Shown here piece by piece: positions 33,295 to 42,026 of a DNA stretch of 64,000 nt. Position 1 is the stretch's first letter. Each line of letters opens with the position of its first letter. Below the pieces are notes generated by a model that saw only the letters and a list, made by a program, of their open reading frames with translations, ran no database searches and was not told the DNA's origin. This DNA is from Levilactobacillus brevis (GTDB lineage Bacteria > Bacillota > Bacilli > Lactobacillales > Lactobacillaceae), in the NCBI GenBank assembly GCA_021383565.1, contig CP079699.1, positions 2,418,001 to 2,482,000 on the forward strand, written 5' to 3'. Both the position numbers and the translations under genes were made by a program.

Positions 33295-34491
33295 GTGGAA
33301 CTTTTAAGAAATCTAACGTTAATTTTATTGGCAACGACCATTGTGGGGCATTACAGCACGCGTATTGGAATTCCTGCCGTAATCGGCCAACTGCTGGTCG
33401 GCGTGGTGATTGGACCGGCAATGTTGGGATGGGTCAGCCTGACCCACGTCCTGGAAAGCTATGCCGAGCTGGGCGTCATCGTGTTGATGTTTATCGCCGG
33501 ACTTGAGAGTGACTTAAAACTCTTGAAGCGCTACCTGAAGCCGAGCGTACTGGTAGCCTTGATGGGGGTCTTGATCCCAGTCATTGGGACGTACTTGGTG
33601 GGGATGGTCTACCACCTGGGAACGGTCGAGAGTCTCTTCATCAGCGTAATCTTCGCGGCTACCTCCGTATCGATCTCGGTCGAAGTCTTGAAGGAAATGA
33701 ACGCATTGAACAGTCGCGAGGGTACCACTATTTTAGGCGCCGCCGTGGTCGATGACGTGTTGGCCGTGGTGATTCTGAGTGTCCTGGTCTCCACGACGGG
33801 AACGGCCGTGGGCGACAGTGCGGCGGCTTCCAGTAGCCTAGTGTTGACCACGATTGAACAGGTGATCTACTTTGCGGCCATCTACTTCGTGGTCCGGTGG
33901 GTGGCGCCGTACATGGCTAAGATTGGCGATCGCCTGTTGATTCTTATGGGGCCAACGCTGATGGCGATTATCCTCTGCTTCGGAATGGCCTACGTGGCCG
34001 AATTCGTCGGCTTAAGCGACGTGGTGGGGGCCTTCTTCGCCGGCATCGCCATCTCCCAGACGAGTGCCAAGTCCACGGTGGACCGGCACATCGAACCGAT
34101 TGGCTACGCGCTGTTCATCCCGGTCTTCTTCGTCAGCATCGGCTTGAACATGGACTTCAATGGCCTGGGCAAGCAACTCGGGTTCATCGCCGTCTTGACG
34201 ATTGTTGCGGTACTGACCAAGTTGATTGGTGCCGGTGGCGGGGCCAAAATGGCGGGCTTCTCCCTGGCGAGTTCAACGGCCGTGGGTGCCGGGATGGTAT
34301 CCCGGGGTGAAATGGCTCTAATCATCGCCCAGATTGGCTACACGGCCAAGCTGATGTCCCCGGTCCGGTACTCGGCGATTGTCGCGGCGATCATCATCGC
34401 TACGCTAGTCGCGCCGTTCTTATTACGGGTGACCATGGATCACGCGCACAAGGGCGAGGTCGATCGCTCGAAGGTTCGGCCAGCGGAATAG
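33295..34491 (+). CDS. CPA2-family cation:proton antiporter
   Basis: A 398-residue Na+(K+)/H+ antiporter of the KefB/NapA group. GIPAVIGQLLVGVVIGP near the N-terminus and AELGVIVLMFIAGLESDLKLLK are family motifs. GAAVVDDVLAVVILS has the two aspartates of the ion site, and GAFFAGIAISQT and FIPVFFVSIGLNMDF follow. No TrkA-N regulatory domain follows, unlike full KefB. The frame is open to 33169, but that stretch is the structured leader. GTG 33295 has AAGGAGG ahead. It probably exports Na+ or K+ in exchange for protons. Confidence 0.88.
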   Translation: MELLRNLTLILLATTIVGHYSTRIGIPAVIGQLLVGVVIGPAMLGWVSLTHVLESYAELGVIVLMFIAGLESDLKLLKRYLKPSVLVALMGVLIPVIGTYLVGMVYHLGTVESLFISVIFAATSVSISVEVLKEMNALNSREGTTILGAAVVDDVLAVVILSVLVSTTGTAVGDSAAASSSLVLTTIEQVIYFAAIYFVVRWVAPYMAKIGDRLLILMGPTLMAIILCFGMAYVAEFVGLSDVVGAFFAGIAISQTSAKSTVDRHIEPIGYALFIPVFFVSIGLNMDFNGLGKQLGFIAVLTIVAVLTKLIGAGGGAKMAGFSLASSTAVGAGMVSRGEMALIIAQIGYTAKLMSPVRYSAIVAAIIIATLVAPFLLRVTMDHAHKGEVDRSKVRPAE

Positions 34492-34561
34492 AAGAGATTT
34501 AAGTAAACCTAGCTATTCTTTGTGTAGCGTATGTTTCGATAATTTAAACTGAAAAATTAAG

Positions 34562-34595
34562 AGGCGTTTGGGTACTTTTCCCCCAGCGCCTTTTT
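34562..34595 (+). terminator. Terminator of the antiporter gene
   Basis: AGGCG...TTGGG pairs with CCCCA...CGCCT, then T5. Confidence 0.75.
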
Positions 34596-34693
34596 AGTGC
34601 GGAATCATTCAACCGTTAAAACGATTCTTTCAATTATTCTGCCCAAACGTGCAACAAAAAGCACTGAAAATACATTAGTAATCAATAGGGGAT

Positions 34694-34729
34694 AAAAAAA
34701 GAGGTTAGCGTGAAAATCACGCTAACCCC
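34694..34729 (-). terminator. Terminator of the YfhO gene
   Basis: Perfect stem GGTTAGCGTGA / TCACGCTAACC. On the minus strand a T7 run follows. Confidence 0.85.
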
Positions 34730-34761
34730 GCAGATAATTTAGTTCAGGTTGAAGCAAGACC

Positions 34762-37473
34762 TTATGCTTCCCGACGCTTACGCCGGATGCTCCGACGCCA
34801 TTCCCCAGTAATCACCAGGAAGGCGAAGATGGCAGCGCCCAGAGCACTCAGTAGTGCACCGATTTTCAGCCCCGGTGTCGTGTAGGTTAGGACCACGTGG
34901 TTCTTACCTACGTGAATTGGGACGCCAATCATGCCACGGTAATTCTTCACCACGGGGATGATTGACTGGGCGTGCATGGCCGAGCGAATCTTGACCGGTT
35001 TGCCGTTGACCGTGGCCTGCCAGCCCGGTGTATCGGGAATCGAGACGTAGAGTAGACGCCGTTGCGCACTTCCCGTGACGTTCCCGGATAACCAGGTGAC
35101 ACCACTCTTGCGGTTGAGCTTGAAACGCTGTTGTTTCAGGCTCTGCGCCAGACTGACGTATTTTGCCTGGTCCAACGACACGAATTCGTTACTGTAACCG
35201 ACTTGCGGCTGCGTCGTGACGTAGCTGACCGTGAGTACCTCGCCCTTGGTGTGTTGCCCCAGTTTGAAGACGTAGCGGGTGCCATCGGCGTTAATCATCG
35301 GCTTAGCCTTCTTACCGTTTACCAGCAGGCTTGAGTAGATGACGTTAGTCGTGGGCGAATACCCGTGCAACAGGCCGGTCGCGTTAACCCGTAGCTTAAA
35401 GGTTTGAACGTAGCGTGGCCCTGTGTGGGCGTTGCGCTTGGCGGCGACGCGATTCCCCTCGGTGGCCGAAGCCTTGTGGGACGTCACGTCCAGCACCGTG
35501 GCTCGGGCCAACGTGTCTGGCTTGGCGCCTAGGGCCTCCAGAATCATTTGCTGATTGAACAACGCCGTCTGGTCGCGTAACTGTACGTCGGCTAGCTTCG
35601 TCGGTACAGCGAACCCTAATCCGGCGTAGGAATCCAGCTTGGAGATCGGTTGGCGATTGTTGGCATTTAACCGGTATTTGACGCTAAACAGCGTGTCCGT
35701 CAGGTGCGTATACCCCTGTGCGCTGATCCGTCGTACGTTTGGACTGAAGTAGCCCAGATCGTGCTGGAAGACGCGGGATTGCTCATCCAGGGTGGACGAG
35801 TAGGAGCTGAGCCCGGCGTAGTCCAGCATCAGCGGATCGTTGTAGTGGTTGTACGGTCCCGAGTAGGCGTTACCGATGGTCGAGTGCAAGTAGTCGACCC
35901 GGTGCAGGTTGAACTTGGTCGATGAGGCGTTGATCTTGTCCAGTAGAGCCGAATCCTTCTTGAAGTATTTCTCAAACTTGGTCTCGGACCCGAAGTCCAT
36001 CCCCTGCGATGCCAGGTAAAGGTTGCTGCCCAACTCACCGGAAATAATCAGAACCATCAGGCCAATCCGAATCGGCCGCCACTCGGTGATGAAGACCAGC
36101 ATGGTATTCAATAAGAGCAGGCCCAGTGCTAACCAGAGCAAGTGGAAATTCGGTTGGCTGTTGGCGTAGAGTGTGTTGTTGTAGCTCGGCATGAACCGTG
36201 ACCAGAGCTGAGGGACGAACTGCGCCGAGGCGAAGCCAATCGTTAATAAGCCGGCCCCCCAGAGCAAGGCTAAGAACTTCTGTGGATCATTCATGGTCTG
36301 GTCGGGATGCGTTTGCCAAGCCCGGTAGGCCGTGATGAGTGCGAGAAAGGTGAAGAAGTAGACGTTGCGGAACGGGAAGCCCGCGGGTTGCTGGAACATG
36401 TGCCAGATGGTGTTGAACAACGTGACAAACAGGCTCAGGCCCATCGCAATCAGCAGCCACATCGTCCGGGTCTTCTCGACCGCCTTAATCTTCGGTGATA
36501 CGAAGTAGACAATTAGCAGTAAGAACATGAGTGTTCCCATGAACAGACTGGGCGCGTGGTATAGATGTGCGTTGAAATTCCCCGTGCCCACGCCGAATTG
36601 CGCGAGGACTTCCGGTCCGAACAGGGGGGTCGGCAGGTAATTTTCAACAAAGAAATTACTCTTCCCGGTTAGCATCATGCCCAGGGCCGTCGGAATCAAC
36701 ACGATCATCGACATGAGACCGGCTAGCAAGGACCCAATGATGAATTGCCGAATGGCGGGCCAGTGCATGCGCCACGTTTCCTTGAACGGCGTCGGGACCG
36801 GCTGATGCTCCACAATCAGGTAGATGAAGTACATGACCGAGAACAGGCAGGTCATGTAGCCCAGGTAATAGTTGGAAAAGATGGTGATGGTCAAACTCAG
36901 TGTATACAGCCCGAAATGATGGGTACTAACAATACGGTGTAGGCCTAGCGCCACCAGCGGCAGCCAAATTAAGGCGTCAAGCCACATGATGTCGTAGAAG
37001 TACATGGCCACGAAGCCGCACAGGCTAAAGGCCGTTGAAAATAACAGGAGTGACCAGCCACTGCGCAGAAACGCGTGGCGTAAGAAGACCGCCATGGTCA
37101 GGCCAATCGTGCTAATTTTTAAAATCATAATCCACGCTACGGCAGTCGGTAACTGCGCGGCTGGAAACAGAAAAATCAAGAGATTAAACGGGCTGATGAC
37201 ATAGTAGGTCAGTAATGGCACCATACTACTGCCCGTCCCCAATGCGAATGAAAACAGATGGAACTGTCCGTGCGTCACGGTCGAGCGCAGATACTCTAGG
37301 ATTGGAATATACTGTGCGCCCGTGTCGCTAAACAACAGACTATGCTTGCCAAAGGGCGTGACCTTCAGTTGCCAAAAGACCACGCACATGATGACCAGCG
37401 GAATTAAAAATGCCCCCAAATACACCCAGCGACTTACCCTTAATTTCGCTAAGGCGTTGTGATGTTGTTCCAT
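34762..37473 (-). CDS. YfhO-family large membrane protein
   Basis: A 903-residue polytopic protein. The first 470 residues hold many hydrophobic helices with SDTGAQYIPILEYLRS, GTGSSMVPLLTYYVISPFNLLIFLFP and YYLGYMTCLFS, all typical of YfhO. A long extracellular domain (about 470-870) and one last helix follow, then a basic tail RRKRREA. YfhO-type proteins are GT-C-like; in Bacillus YfhO is linked to glycosylation of lipoteichoic acid. ATG 37473 with GGAGGGG is chosen over 37500. The neighbouring two-component system may respond to envelope state, by position only. Confidence 0.9.
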   Translation of the reverse strand: MEQHHNALAKLRVSRWVYLGAFLIPLVIMCVVFWQLKVTPFGKHSLLFSDTGAQYIPILEYLRSTVTHGQFHLFSFALGTGSSMVPLLTYYVISPFNLLIFLFPAAQLPTAVAWIMILKISTIGLTMAVFLRHAFLRSGWSLLLFSTAFSLCGFVAMYFYDIMWLDALIWLPLVALGLHRIVSTHHFGLYTLSLTITIFSNYYLGYMTCLFSVMYFIYLIVEHQPVPTPFKETWRMHWPAIRQFIIGSLLAGLMSMIVLIPTALGMMLTGKSNFFVENYLPTPLFGPEVLAQFGVGTGNFNAHLYHAPSLFMGTLMFLLLIVYFVSPKIKAVEKTRTMWLLIAMGLSLFVTLFNTIWHMFQQPAGFPFRNVYFFTFLALITAYRAWQTHPDQTMNDPQKFLALLWGAGLLTIGFASAQFVPQLWSRFMPSYNNTLYANSQPNFHLLWLALGLLLLNTMLVFITEWRPIRIGLMVLIISGELGSNLYLASQGMDFGSETKFEKYFKKDSALLDKINASSTKFNLHRVDYLHSTIGNAYSGPYNHYNDPLMLDYAGLSSYSSTLDEQSRVFQHDLGYFSPNVRRISAQGYTHLTDTLFSVKYRLNANNRQPISKLDSYAGLGFAVPTKLADVQLRDQTALFNQQMILEALGAKPDTLARATVLDVTSHKASATEGNRVAAKRNAHTGPRYVQTFKLRVNATGLLHGYSPTTNVIYSSLLVNGKKAKPMINADGTRYVFKLGQHTKGEVLTVSYVTTQPQVGYSNEFVSLDQAKYVSLAQSLKQQRFKLNRKSGVTWLSGNVTGSAQRRLLYVSIPDTPGWQATVNGKPVKIRSAMHAQSIIPVVKNYRGMIGVPIHVGKNHVVLTYTTPGLKIGALLSALGAAIFAFLVITGEWRRSIRRKRREA

Positions 37474-37500
37474 GAAAACCCCTCCGTTGATGACAATCAA

Positions 37501-37891
37501 AATGTCTGACCCTAATAGGATAACATTCTCTGTGCTTGGATAAAAGTTTACTCTAAATCAGGAGCATTGCGGTAGAGAACGTGCTAAACTTCGGATAAAC
37601 TTAGACTTTGGTAAGGAAAATAACTTAAGGTTGCGTTATCGTTAATAAAGTAGACTATACTCTTAGCTAAAGGCCGAAAATTCGTGACTAGGGCTACGTA
37701 GCTTGGACGGGGGGGCCGCCTACCGTTCCCCACAGCAGGCGGAATTGCTGACAGCCGCAGGCACTGGTTTAGCCACGTTTATGGTTCTAGACGCACTGTG
37801 TCTCGGAAAGAGATCTAAAATAAAAGACTTGTGGCCCGTCTCGCAACAGGTAAGAGTGAGGCCACGGATAATTTAAAAGGAGGAATGCCCG
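37501..37891 (+). other. Intergenic region before the two-component system
   Basis: A possible promoter lies at 37631-37661 (TTGCGT, 19-nt gap, TATACT). A copy of repeat element 2 occupies 37715-37772. A GTGGCC...GGCCAC hairpin lies at about 37830-37865, just before the AAAGGAGG of the response-regulator gene. Confidence 0.5.
37715..37772 (+). repeat. Repeat element 2, copy a
   Basis: The stretch with CCCCACAGC, CGGAAT and CAGCCGCAGG matches 40424-40472 at most positions and in the same order. It is intergenic, with no ORF. Confidence 0.55.
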
Positions 37892-38584
37892 TTGAGTACG
37901 ACCGCTAAAGTATTAGTTGTAGAAGATGAACGAGAATTGTCTGCGGACATTGTTGAATTAATTAAACCGATCTGTGAAACCACCACCGCCTTTGATGGCG
38001 AGCAGGGGGAGTTTCTGGCTAGCCAGGGGGTCTTCGATGCAATTATCTTAGACCTGATGTTACCCGGTGAGAGTGGGCTGGATCTGCTCTTGCACATCCG
38101 CAACAAAGATATTAAGACGCCCGTCCTGATCTTAACGGCCAAGGACACGATTGCCGATAAGTTGCGGGGCTTCAATGACGGTGCCGATGATTATGTCACC
38201 AAGCCCTTCCACCGGGAAGAATTGTTGGCAAGAATGAAAGCACTGTTGAAGCGGACTGGTCATTTGAACAGCAGTGATGTAATTAGCCTCGGCCAGCTGG
38301 AAATCAACACCAGCAAGCATTTGGCCACCTTTAAAGGACAACCCTTGACGCTGAAGGGCCGAGAATTCGATTTGTTGGCGTATTTGGTCGCCAATCCTGG
38401 CACCATCATTACGAAAGAACAGATTTTCAACCGGCTGTGGGGCTTTGATTCCGAGACGAGTCTGTCCGTGGTCGAAGTCTACATGAGTAACTTGCGAAAG
38501 GAGCTCAAGAATGCCGGCAGTGACCTGTCGTTACGGACGATTCGTAACGCAGGCTACATTGTGGAGGCCCCTGATGAGCAATAA
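37892..38584 (+). CDS. OmpR/PhoB-family response regulator
   Basis: A 230-residue regulator. The receiver domain (1-120) has VVEDERE at the acidic pocket, phospho-acceptor Asp54 in ILDLMLPGES, the Thr in LILTAKDT and Lys in VTKPF. The C-terminal winged helix (about 130-228) contains LTLKGREFDLLAYLVANPGTIITKEQIFNRLWGF and VVEVYMSNLRKEL. TTG start at 37892 has AAAGGAGG at ideal spacing. It overlaps the kinase gene by 11 bases, so they form an operon. The target genes are not evident. Confidence 0.95.
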   Translation: MSTTAKVLVVEDERELSADIVELIKPICETTTAFDGEQGEFLASQGVFDAIILDLMLPGESGLDLLLHIRNKDIKTPVLILTAKDTIADKLRGFNDGADDYVTKPFHREELLARMKALLKRTGHLNSSDVISLGQLEINTSKHLATFKGQPLTLKGREFDLLAYLVANPGTIITKEQIFNRLWGFDSETSLSVVEVYMSNLRKELKNAGSDLSLRTIRNAGYIVEAPDEQ

Positions 38585-39905
38585 GGTTAACCAGGCGCAG
38601 CAGTGGCGACTCTTTATCAGTAATTTTATTGGGTTCACCGTTATTTTCGTATCGTTGGGCGTCATTGTGTTTGTGCTCTTCCGCAACGCCATGCTCACTA
38701 GCACCGACCAAGCGTTACGCGTGGAACGGACATCACGGTTGCGGGGAGTGCCGGTGACCAAGAAACCCGTCGAACAGGGCAAACAGCCCGGGGGCCGCGT
38801 CCAGTATGGTCGCGCCATTCATCCGTTTATGACCACGACCTTAATCTTTAATGACGCTGGTAAAATTACCAATCACGTTCAGTTAGGGTCGCGTTATGAC
38901 ACGTTAAAAAATATCAATCTGGACAAGTCGCAGGTTGGTCAGCTCCACACGATTCAGGTGGGTGGTAAGTACAATTTCCGTACGTTGCTGGTGCACGTTC
39001 CCAAGAGTAACGCTGACAAGCTGGTTGCCGGTAAGTACCTGCTGATTATGGAAAATATCGACCCGCAGAAGGCCGCTATGAGTAACTTTACCCGGGTATT
39101 GCTGATTACAATGGGCGTCTTTTGGCTACTGTCGATCCTGATGAGCATTTGGATGTCACGGCTGACCATGCGACCAATTCTGAAGTCATGGGGCCGTCAG
39201 ACGGAGTTTGTGGGCAATGCGGCGCATGAACTACGGACACCTCTCACGATTATTCAAAATAAACTGGAACTGTTACTGACCAAGCCTAACGATAAAATTA
39301 TTGACCAAGCGGAAAATATTGCGATTGCCAACAGCGAGAGTCAGCGCCTGCAGAAGTTGACGCAGGACCTGTTGGCATTGGCCCGTTCGGATTCCAACAC
39401 GCTTCAGACGAACTTTGAGACGACGCACGTGGCCGACTTTCTTCAACGCACGGTGGAACCCTATACCGAGATTGCGGCTAGTCAGGGGAAACGGCTGGAA
39501 TTAGCGCCGGTCGCGGATTTTCGCGCGACGTTAGACCAAAATCTGATTCATCAGTTGATGAACATATTAATTGATAATGCCCTCAAGTATTCACCTAAAG
39601 ACAGTACCATTACGATTTCGGCACGAGTCGTTGGCCGTAAATGGCAATTGATCGTGGCCGACCAGGGGATTGGCGTTAACGATGCGGATCGCAAGCGAAT
39701 CTTCGACCGGTTCTACCGGGTGGACAGTTCGCGGAGTCGCCAGACCGGTGGTAATGGGCTGGGGTTGTCGATTGCCCATTGGATTGTGAATCTTCATCAT
39801 GGTGCGATTGCGGTCAAGGCCAATCAGCCGCGGGGCAGTCAGTTTGTGACGACCCTCCCGCTCACGCCCTCATCCGGATTGAGTGGCCATCACGAGAAAA
39901 AATAA
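38574..39905 (+). CDS. Sensor histidine kinase
   Basis: A 443-residue membrane kinase. Two transmembrane helices (about residues 18-42 and 165-185) flank an extracellular domain of about 120 residues. FVGNAAHELRTPLTIIQ is the H-box, LMNILIDNALKYS the N-box, and VADQGIGVNDADRKRIFDRFYR, GGNGLGLSIAHWI the G-boxes. No HAMP domain is obvious. ATG 38574 lies in the end of the response-regulator gene. The ligand is unknown. It resembles CiaH-like kinases in style, but I do not claim orthology. Confidence 0.93.
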   Translation: MSNKVNQAQQWRLFISNFIGFTVIFVSLGVIVFVLFRNAMLTSTDQALRVERTSRLRGVPVTKKPVEQGKQPGGRVQYGRAIHPFMTTTLIFNDAGKITNHVQLGSRYDTLKNINLDKSQVGQLHTIQVGGKYNFRTLLVHVPKSNADKLVAGKYLLIMENIDPQKAAMSNFTRVLLITMGVFWLLSILMSIWMSRLTMRPILKSWGRQTEFVGNAAHELRTPLTIIQNKLELLLTKPNDKIIDQAENIAIANSESQRLQKLTQDLLALARSDSNTLQTNFETTHVADFLQRTVEPYTEIAASQGKRLELAPVADFRATLDQNLIHQLMNILIDNALKYSPKDSTITISARVVGRKWQLIVADQGIGVNDADRKRIFDRFYRVDSSRSRQTGGNGLGLSIAHWIVNLHHGAIAVKANQPRGSQFVTTLPLTPSSGLSGHHEKK

Positions 39906-39979
39906 GGCTTGCACCTTACCGTTTGCTAAATTTGCTGCATCTATAGCTACACAGCTAAAGGTTGAAAGCTATAAAATAG

Positions 39980-40165
39980 CTAGAATCCGTAGTATGACAA
40001 GAATGCCATCCATGATAATAGGCTAGTCGCGTACTGGCCGCCTTGCCGTTCGCCAAATTTGGTCTGGATCGTTGTGGGGAGGACGGGCCAAGCCAGAGAG
40101 CGGTCTTTTCCCTCACTTTGAGCCGTCAGCCCGCGTCTCAAAGTCGCCATTTTCCAAGCAGAGCC
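39980..40165 (-). repeat. Dispersed repeat family 1, inverted copy
   Basis: Read on the minus strand, this matches 54825-55020 over nearly its whole length with scattered changes. Shared blocks are TTTGAGACGCG, CTGACGGCTCAAAG, AAAAGACCGC, GATCCAGACCAAA, GAACGG and AAGGCGG. A weaker match to part of it occurs again at 39906-39935 (CCTTACCGTTTGCTAAATTTG). No protein is encoded. Confidence 0.7.
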
Positions 40166-40423
40166 CTTGGAAAATCCCACGGCTGAGACCAAATTCAACT
40201 CACTCATGGCTACTTTGGTGTATCCAATTATGCCGGTTGAACGTTGTCACGCCAGCGATTTCACCGCGCGTTTAGTGGCTTTCACCCAACCGGAGGCAGC
40301 CAGAGATGGAGGTAGCCGTGGCAGCGGTGTTAGCTGACGTTTTGAGTCAGCTTACAGCGCGGGACGTGTTTGGAGACTGGCGATTCTTGTCAGGCTTCAA
40401 GCCGAGCCGGAGGACAGCTTCTC

Positions 40424-40472
40424 AGGCCGTAGGCGGTCCCCACAGCGCCGGAATCTCTGGCAGCCGCAGGTG
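40424..40472 (+). repeat. Repeat element 2, copy b
   Basis: Same order of blocks as 37715-37772: GGCCG, CCCCACAGC, CGGAAT, CTGGCAGCCGCAGG. Confidence 0.55.
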
Positions 40473-40609
40473 GTGTTGATGATTAGTGTTATGGCGGTAA
40501 GCATTGTCAGCTGGGGACTGGGGCGCGTTTGCGAGCTTTCAACCTTCAGTACAAATACAGTTATAACGTGGTTACTGTACGCTTAAGAAGATCAGAGATG
40601 CGTTAAAGT

Positions 40610-40638
40610 AAGGGCCCTCAAACCGGAGAGCCCTTTTG
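40610..40638 (+). terminator. Orphan rightward terminator
   Basis: AAGGGC / GCCCTT stem then TTTT, enclosed by GCGTTAA...TTAACGC. No gene lies directly upstream on this strand within 700 bases except the repeat region. Confidence 0.6.
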
Positions 40639-40866
40639 TTAACGCCAGCTATACCATTAGTCTAGACGACCGTAAATCATTGCCTTTAGACAGCTTAAGA
40701 ATGCCTAGTATCACGTTTTTATCGTTTGTTTTCTCGGCGTAATCCCACTAATGTAGACCAATTACTGGTGATTTGCGGTAGGAACTGTTTTCATTCGTCC
40801 GTTTCTATGGTAAGATTTATTTCATGAGGACACTGCTGTTAAGCGCATAAGGAGCTTTCGAAAAAG

Positions 40867-41832
40867 ATGTTAACCATTCGTGATATTGCCGCCAAGGCGG
40901 GGGTTTCAGTCTCTACCGCCTCCCGGGCCTTGAATAATAATCCGCGGATCAGTGCCGCCACCCGGAAACGAATCCAGGAGTTGGCCGCCGCGGAGGGCTA
41001 TCGGCCCAACTACAATGCTAAAAATTTAACTGCCGGGGAAGCTAACGCGGTTGGGGTGGTCTTTCCCACCTCGGATCGTAATTCGACGGACAATCCGTTT
41101 TACATCGACCTCCTACGCGGCATCAATACGGAACTGATGAAACGCCAGTACGTGCTGTCGGTGGCCATCAGTAAGACGGCCGAGGCCTTACTGGAGAACG
41201 TCAAGGCGATGGTCGCCCAGGGGAAGATTAAGCGCTTCGTCCTGCTGTACGTCCACCAAGACGACCCGGTGGCGGCCTTCTTGCGCGAGAAGCATCTGCA
41301 CTTTGTGACGATTGGGGAGCCCGTCGATGGGCACGACGACTATTTCGTGGATAACGACAACCTAGAGGCTGGGATTGGCGGCGCCAGCTTCCTGCTCGAC
41401 CAGTTGGCCGTGAAACATCCCGTCTTCGTCGAGTCTGGGCACGATTGGGGCTACGAGCGACAACGGCGCCAAGGTTATGAACGTGTCGCGGCTCGGTTCA
41501 ACGTGGAACCGTTGACGTGTAAGCTCCGTGATCTCGAGTATGTTCGCTCGTTCGTTCAGCACCATCCTGAGATTGATGGCATCATGGCGACGGATGATTT
41601 TAACGCCATCGAGTTCTATCGGCTCGTCCGTGAACGGTATGCCGTCAGTCATTTTCCCGTAGTCAGCTACAACCAATCATTACCTGCGGGCCTCACGGAC
41701 GCTAATCTTCACTCGGTTAATTTATTCCCCGAGAAGATGGGATCGGCCACGGTTAGTCTGTTGTTTGGTGATCAACACCCGGCCCAGGATGCGGTGGCCA
41801 AACAAATCAGGATTCCCTACGAAATTAAATAA
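40867..41832 (+). CDS. malR: LacI-family regulator, probable maltose operon regulator
   Basis: A 321-residue LacI/GalR protein. Residues 3-25, TIRDIAAKAGVSVSTASRALNNN, are the helix-turn-helix; the hinge RPNYNAKNLT follows; the sugar-binding domain has DRNSTDNPFYIDLLRG, GIMATDDFNAIEF and VVSYNQSLPAG. It precedes a sugar transporter and maltose phosphorylase on the same strand, with a terminator between, so it most likely controls them through the LacI-type operator at 41922. The name malR is inferred from this context. ATG follows AAGGAG. Confidence 0.88.
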   Translation: MLTIRDIAAKAGVSVSTASRALNNNPRISAATRKRIQELAAAEGYRPNYNAKNLTAGEANAVGVVFPTSDRNSTDNPFYIDLLRGINTELMKRQYVLSVAISKTAEALLENVKAMVAQGKIKRFVLLYVHQDDPVAAFLREKHLHFVTIGEPVDGHDDYFVDNDNLEAGIGGASFLLDQLAVKHPVFVESGHDWGYERQRRQGYERVAARFNVEPLTCKLRDLEYVRSFVQHHPEIDGIMATDDFNAIEFYRLVRERYAVSHFPVVSYNQSLPAGLTDANLHSVNLFPEKMGSATVSLLFGDQHPAQDAVAKQIRIPYEIK

Positions 41833-41840
41833 AAAATTGT

Positions 41841-41882
41841 GGCCCGGCCAAGGGAAAGAAAATCCCATAGCCGGGCCTTTTT
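41841..41882 (+). terminator. Terminator of malR
   Basis: GGCCCGGC / GCCGGGCC stem, then T5. Confidence 0.85.
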
Positions 41883-41895
41883 GAACTGTCAGGTG

Positions 41896-41959
41896 TGAAA
41901 GCGTACACAAAGAAAGTTCTGCGCAAACGGTTGCATTTTTATGTAAGCGGTGCCATAAT
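41896..41959 (+). promoter_or_regulatory. Promoter of malT-mapA with cre site and LacI-type operator
   Basis: A perfect cre match, TGAAAGCGTACACA, is at 41896-41909. CGCAAACGGTTGCA, a LacI-family operator, is at 41922-41935 and overlaps the -35 TTGCAT (41931-41936). A 17-nt spacer leads to CATAAT (41954-41959). CcpA repression in glucose and MalR control by maltose would both act here. Confidence 0.8.
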
Positions 41960-42026
41960 GATTCCACGAAGCAAGTTATCACTTAGCAATTATTTAAGCA
42001 ACACGAGCCTGAGGAGGTTTTGGATT

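Larger units (their letters stand above)
40166..40866. other. Intergenic repeat-rich region before malR
   Basis: It holds element 2 (40424-40472) and an inverted arm (40304-40318, GGCAGCCAGAGAT) that matches the complement of 40453-40465 with one mismatch, giving a potential 150-base loop. A rightward terminator (40610-40638) follows with no gene in front of it. No ORF of note. The promoter of malR is probably close to 40800-40830 but not clear. Confidence 0.45.

Noticed and set aside
41895-42026. 44-residue extension of the maltose transporter
   Set aside because: It covers the cre site, operator and promoter. The ATG at 42027 has GAGGAGG.
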